The notes under the pieces: generated by a model
Seen by the model: the letters and a program-made list of their open reading frames with translations, nothing else
Databases searched by the model: none
What the model was told of the DNA's origin: nothing
Made by a program: the position numbers and the translations under genes
In this document: positions 61,712-64,000 of the stretch, in pieces
How positions within the stretch are numbered: the stretch's first letter is position 1
How the letters are laid out: each line of letters begins with the position of its first letter
Source of the DNA: Mycobacterium kansasii ATCC 12478
GTDB lineage: Bacteria > Actinomycetota > Actinomycetes > Mycobacteriales > Mycobacteriaceae
Length of the DNA: 64,000 nucleotides
Assembly (NCBI RefSeq): GCF_000157895.3
Contig: NC_022663.1
Location: forward strand, 5,952,001 to 6,016,000
Reading direction: 5' to 3'

Positions 61712-63616
61712 TTACTGACTGACGCGCATTTCGTAGAAGCGCAATCGTGCGGTGGGGTTGTGCTGACCCAAGGATCGGGTTCGGCCGACACCGATTGTGC
61801 GGGAGTGGATCTCGAGGTTGGTGGCATTGACCGAGCCGGGTGTGTTGACCAGAAACGGCTCGGCGGCGTTGCCGGCGATCAGGCGGTAACTGACGCCGTC
61901 GAGGGCAACCGTGTAGGCCGTCAGCGGGACGAGCGATCCCATGAAGAGCCGATCGACGATGGTCGGATTCAGGTCGATGCCCACCAACACCGCCATATGC
62001 GGCCCACTGGGTGCGGGTACCGTAATCGAATTGCCATCGCGCACAACGACGTCCGAGATCGGCAGCAGCGGTCCGCAGCGGGGTTTGGTGTGGGACAACA
62101 AGGCCCAGTGGTTCTCGACGCCGCTAACGGTGAAGTCACACAGCAGCGAACGTGAATACAGCGGGTTTTCCTGCACGCCGAGCCGGCCATTGATGCCGGT
62201 GGCGGGCGAGGTCGGGGATTGTCGCGACACCACGAATTGTGGCCCGTCTCCCAGGGTTTCGCTGTTCAGTTTGTCCAGCGCAGGCGTGTAGGCCGAGTAG
62301 GTCTGGAAAACGGGTGCGGGGCGCCAGGCGAAGTCATACGCCCATACGGCCGAGGTCTCGTCGGGGTCGACGTGGACTGCCGCCGACCCGATGGTTTTGA
62401 CGAAGCGCTCGGGAATGCCGTAATCCCGGCGCAGGCGCGCCTTGCTGTGCTGGATGTGCGTTGCCGCACGACCGGGGAAGGCCAATGTGACCAGGCGATC
62501 CAGCGCGCGCACGGGGGCCTGCAGCACCGCAACGGGTCGCTGCTCGATTGCCAGTGTCCCGGCGAGGAACATGACGAGGATCAGCACCACGGCGATCTCG
62601 AACGGAGGCCGGAGAATTCCGTAAAGCGGGGTGATGGCCACCGTGATCACCATCAGGCCCAACAACGCCGAAAAGTGAATGGTGTCGTAGCGCCCGAATG
62701 CGCTCTTGGCGATCAGGACCGAGGTGACCGCGACGAGCAACACGTAGTTGCGCGGAATCACCGGACCGCCCCGCACGAACATTGCGCAGATCACCACGAC
62801 CCATGCAATGGTCAGCAGAACCGCGCCGACCGCGTCGCGGGGGATGGGTACGGCCTGGCCCTCGATATAGCCGGAGACGATCTGGCCGCTGTAGCGAAGC
62901 CAGACCGGCAGGTTCCCCAGCTGCTGACCCGCCAGCAGCCACCACATCGGGATGGACACCGCGAAAGCAATCACCGTCACGCAGTGGCGGCCGAGGGCTC
63001 GCCAGTCCCGCAAGATCGACGCCGCCAGCGCGATGGTCGCGATGACGAGCCCGGTGTTGAATTTCACCAGCAGCTCAAAGCCGCCGACCGAGGCGACGAC
63101 GACACAAGTGATAAACGCCGTCGACCGCTTCAGGTCATCGTGCATGAGCAGCGGTGCGGACCACGCGAACGCGGCCAGCACGACCACCTCGGGGTACATC
63201 GAACCCAGCAGGATGGCGGTGATTCCAGTCGTCACGAATGCGCCGACCAGCGACGTCGTAGCCGGGTAGCGCCGGCGCATGGCCGCTGCGACGCCGAGGA
63301 ACAGCGCGGCGATGACGCCAATCTGGTAGAGCGTCGCGAGCACCGCCTGCTGGGTCGAGTAGTAGGCGGTGTTCTGCAGGAATGCCAGCGGTCCGTAGGT
63401 GAAAACGATCTCGGGACCCCACGCGAGGTGGTGAATGCGGGCCAGCGCTACCGCGGCCTCCCAGGACGGATCGAGCCCGACGTCGGCGTCGACCGACGAC
63501 TGCGGCCAAAACAGGACGGCGGTCACCAGCGCGGCGAGGCACCGTTGCCAACGAGCCGACCCCCAACCGGCCGTCGAACACCACGTCTTCACGCGACCCG
63601 CGCGCGTTGTCACCAT
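61712..63616 (-). CDS. Large polytopic membrane protein with C-terminal extracytoplasmic domain
   Basis: A 634-residue protein of unassigned function. About 10-11 hydrophobic segments cover residues 20-370 (e.g. YQIGVIAALFLGVAAAM; SLVGAFVTTGITAILLGSMYPEVVVLAAFAW; TVIAFAVSIPMWWLLAG; AVGAVLLTIAWVVVICAMFV). The first loop has GLDPSWEAAVALARIHHLAWGPEIVFTYGPLAFL (about 48-81), with Asp and an aromatic-rich stretch that recall GT-C glycosyltransferases. The last 250 residues are hydrophilic and likely outside. Together with the GtrA-like gene upstream, it suggests a role in surface polysaccharide or glycolipid assembly. Confidence 0.8.
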   Translation of the reverse strand: MVTTRAGRVKTWCSTAGWGSARWQRCLAALVTAVLFWPQSSVDADVGLDPSWEAAVALARIHHLAWGPEIVFTYGPLAFLQNTAYYSTQQAVLATLYQIGVIAALFLGVAAAMRRRYPATTSLVGAFVTTGITAILLGSMYPEVVVLAAFAWSAPLLMHDDLKRSTAFITCVVVASVGGFELLVKFNTGLVIATIALAASILRDWRALGRHCVTVIAFAVSIPMWWLLAGQQLGNLPVWLRYSGQIVSGYIEGQAVPIPRDAVGAVLLTIAWVVVICAMFVRGGPVIPRNYVLLVAVTSVLIAKSAFGRYDTIHFSALLGLMVITVAITPLYGILRPPFEIAVVLILVMFLAGTLAIEQRPVAVLQAPVRALDRLVTLAFPGRAATHIQHSKARLRRDYGIPERFVKTIGSAAVHVDPDETSAVWAYDFAWRPAPVFQTYSAYTPALDKLNSETLGDGPQFVVSRQSPTSPATGINGRLGVQENPLYSRSLLCDFTVSGVENHWALLSHTKPRCGPLLPISDVVVRDGNSITVPAPSGPHMAVLVGIDLNPTIVDRLFMGSLVPLTAYTVALDGVSYRLIAGNAAEPFLVNTPGSVNATNLEIHSRTIGVGRTRSLGQHNPTARLRFYEMRVSQ

Positions 63617-63633
63617 CCCCGAAAGCTATCGAT

Positions 63634-64000
63634 TCAGGTGCGGATTTCACGGATTTCGCGGAACAGCCATCGATCCAGGATCAGGTAGCGGCCGATCCAT
63701 ACGAGGCCGAAGCCGAGTACTTGAACCAGGAACACCACGACGCCGTGGACGGGTCTGCTGTAACCGGCCATCGCGTCGTCGACGAGGTAGGTGAAGTAGG
63801 TCGCCAGTCCGACGGCCAACATCACCACCGTCCAGAACACCAACACCTGGTGATGGAGGTTCTCGCCCGACACCGCCCGCCAGACGAAGCGCTTGTTGGC
63901 GAAGAAATTCGGAATCGTGACTATGGCCGCCGCCAGCAGCGATGCGAGGGTGTAGTTGTCCAGCCACGGGCCCAAGACCTGGATGAGGCCTTGCCCGATG
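63634..64000 (-). CDS. GtrA-family membrane protein, N-terminus beyond window
   Basis: At least 122 codons of a GtrA-like protein; the reading frame is open through the right edge (…GQGLIQVLGPWLDNYTLASLLAAAIVTIPNFFANKRFVWR). The motif FxxNKxxVWR (NFFANKRFVWR) and four membrane segments identify the family, which carries polyprenyl-linked sugars across the membrane for cell-wall glycosylation. It is upstream of the large membrane protein with a 17-nt gap, so they are likely one operon. A TTG at 63975 is not needed as a start because the frame continues upstream. Confidence 0.88.
   Translation of the reverse strand, partial: IGQGLIQVLGPWLDNYTLASLLAAAIVTIPNFFANKRFVWRAVSGENLHHQVLVFWTVVMLAVGLATYFTYLVDDAMAGYSRPVHGVVVFLVQVLGFGLVWIGRYLILDRWLFREIREIRT

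Noticed and set aside
62219..63688. A 489-codon frame antisense to the large membrane protein
   Set aside because: Asp/Arg/Gln/His-rich shadow composition with no family motif; the minus-strand frame has membrane helices and an operon partner.

Overview
The window is a chromosomal segment of a slow-growing Mycobacterium. GC content is high, PE_PGRS genes are present, and gene content and order follow the M. tuberculosis Rv1454c to Rv1498A interval closely (Rv names here are from memory of that genome, not from a search). It carries the fabG1-inhA locus, ripA-ripB, a suf operon with an intein in SufB, and mutA-mutB. The PE_PGRS genes and accessory loci fit a non-tuberculous slow grower near the M. 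kansasii/M. marinum/M. szulgai group; the species cannot be fixed from this sequence alone.

Layout. 1-5.5 kb: end of a quinone oxidoreductase gene, an ATP-grasp-like protein, heme A synthase ctaA, a two-gene ABC exporter and the mannosyltransferase mptB. 5.5-13 kb: a 58-bp tandem repeat, then the sufR-sufB(intein)-sufD-sufC-sufS-sufU-sufT operon for Fe-S cluster assembly, with a SufR-type operator over the sufR start. 13-14.7 kb: an inserted fmdA/fmdB (amidase/zinc-ribbon) pair. 14.7-24 kb: fadE15, a PE_PGRS29-like gene, ctpD, two thioredoxins, echA12, an ABC-F protein and a small HTH protein. 24-28 kb: acnR and aconitase with an AcnR-type box, then a membrane protein. 28-34 kb: ripA, ripB, moxR1 and two DUF58/VWA partners. 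34-40 kb: a broken DUF559-type gene, fabG1-inhA-hemH, a conserved gene, an NfeD/stomatin pair and a small membrane protein.

40.2-53.6 kb is an accessory block between the Rv1489 and Rv1491c equivalents. It holds a TetR/deazaflavin-oxidoreductase pair with twin operators, two proline-rich single-pass membrane proteins divergent from a two-component system whose kinase gene is frameshifted in a C tract, an arsenic cluster (arsR-acr3-arsC, cadI, second arsR), a decayed trypsin-like protease gene and two tandem PE_PGRS genes. 53.6-61.4 kb returns to the core: a DedA/TVP38 protein, methylmalonyl-CoA mutase mutA-mutB with its chaperone meaB (no mazEF4 between them), lipL and dodecin. The last 2.3 kb holds a large membrane protein and a GtrA-like protein running off the end, probably the edge of a cell-envelope glycan locus.

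Most notable signals: a roughly 240-bp low-GC, TTA-rich patch inside sufB just upstream of the intein; a dispersed palindromic element in four copies, two flanking the DUF559 pseudogene and one just upstream of the fabG1 promoter; clear candidate operators for SufR, AcnR, TetR and ArsR; and the proline-rich membrane protein/two-component module.
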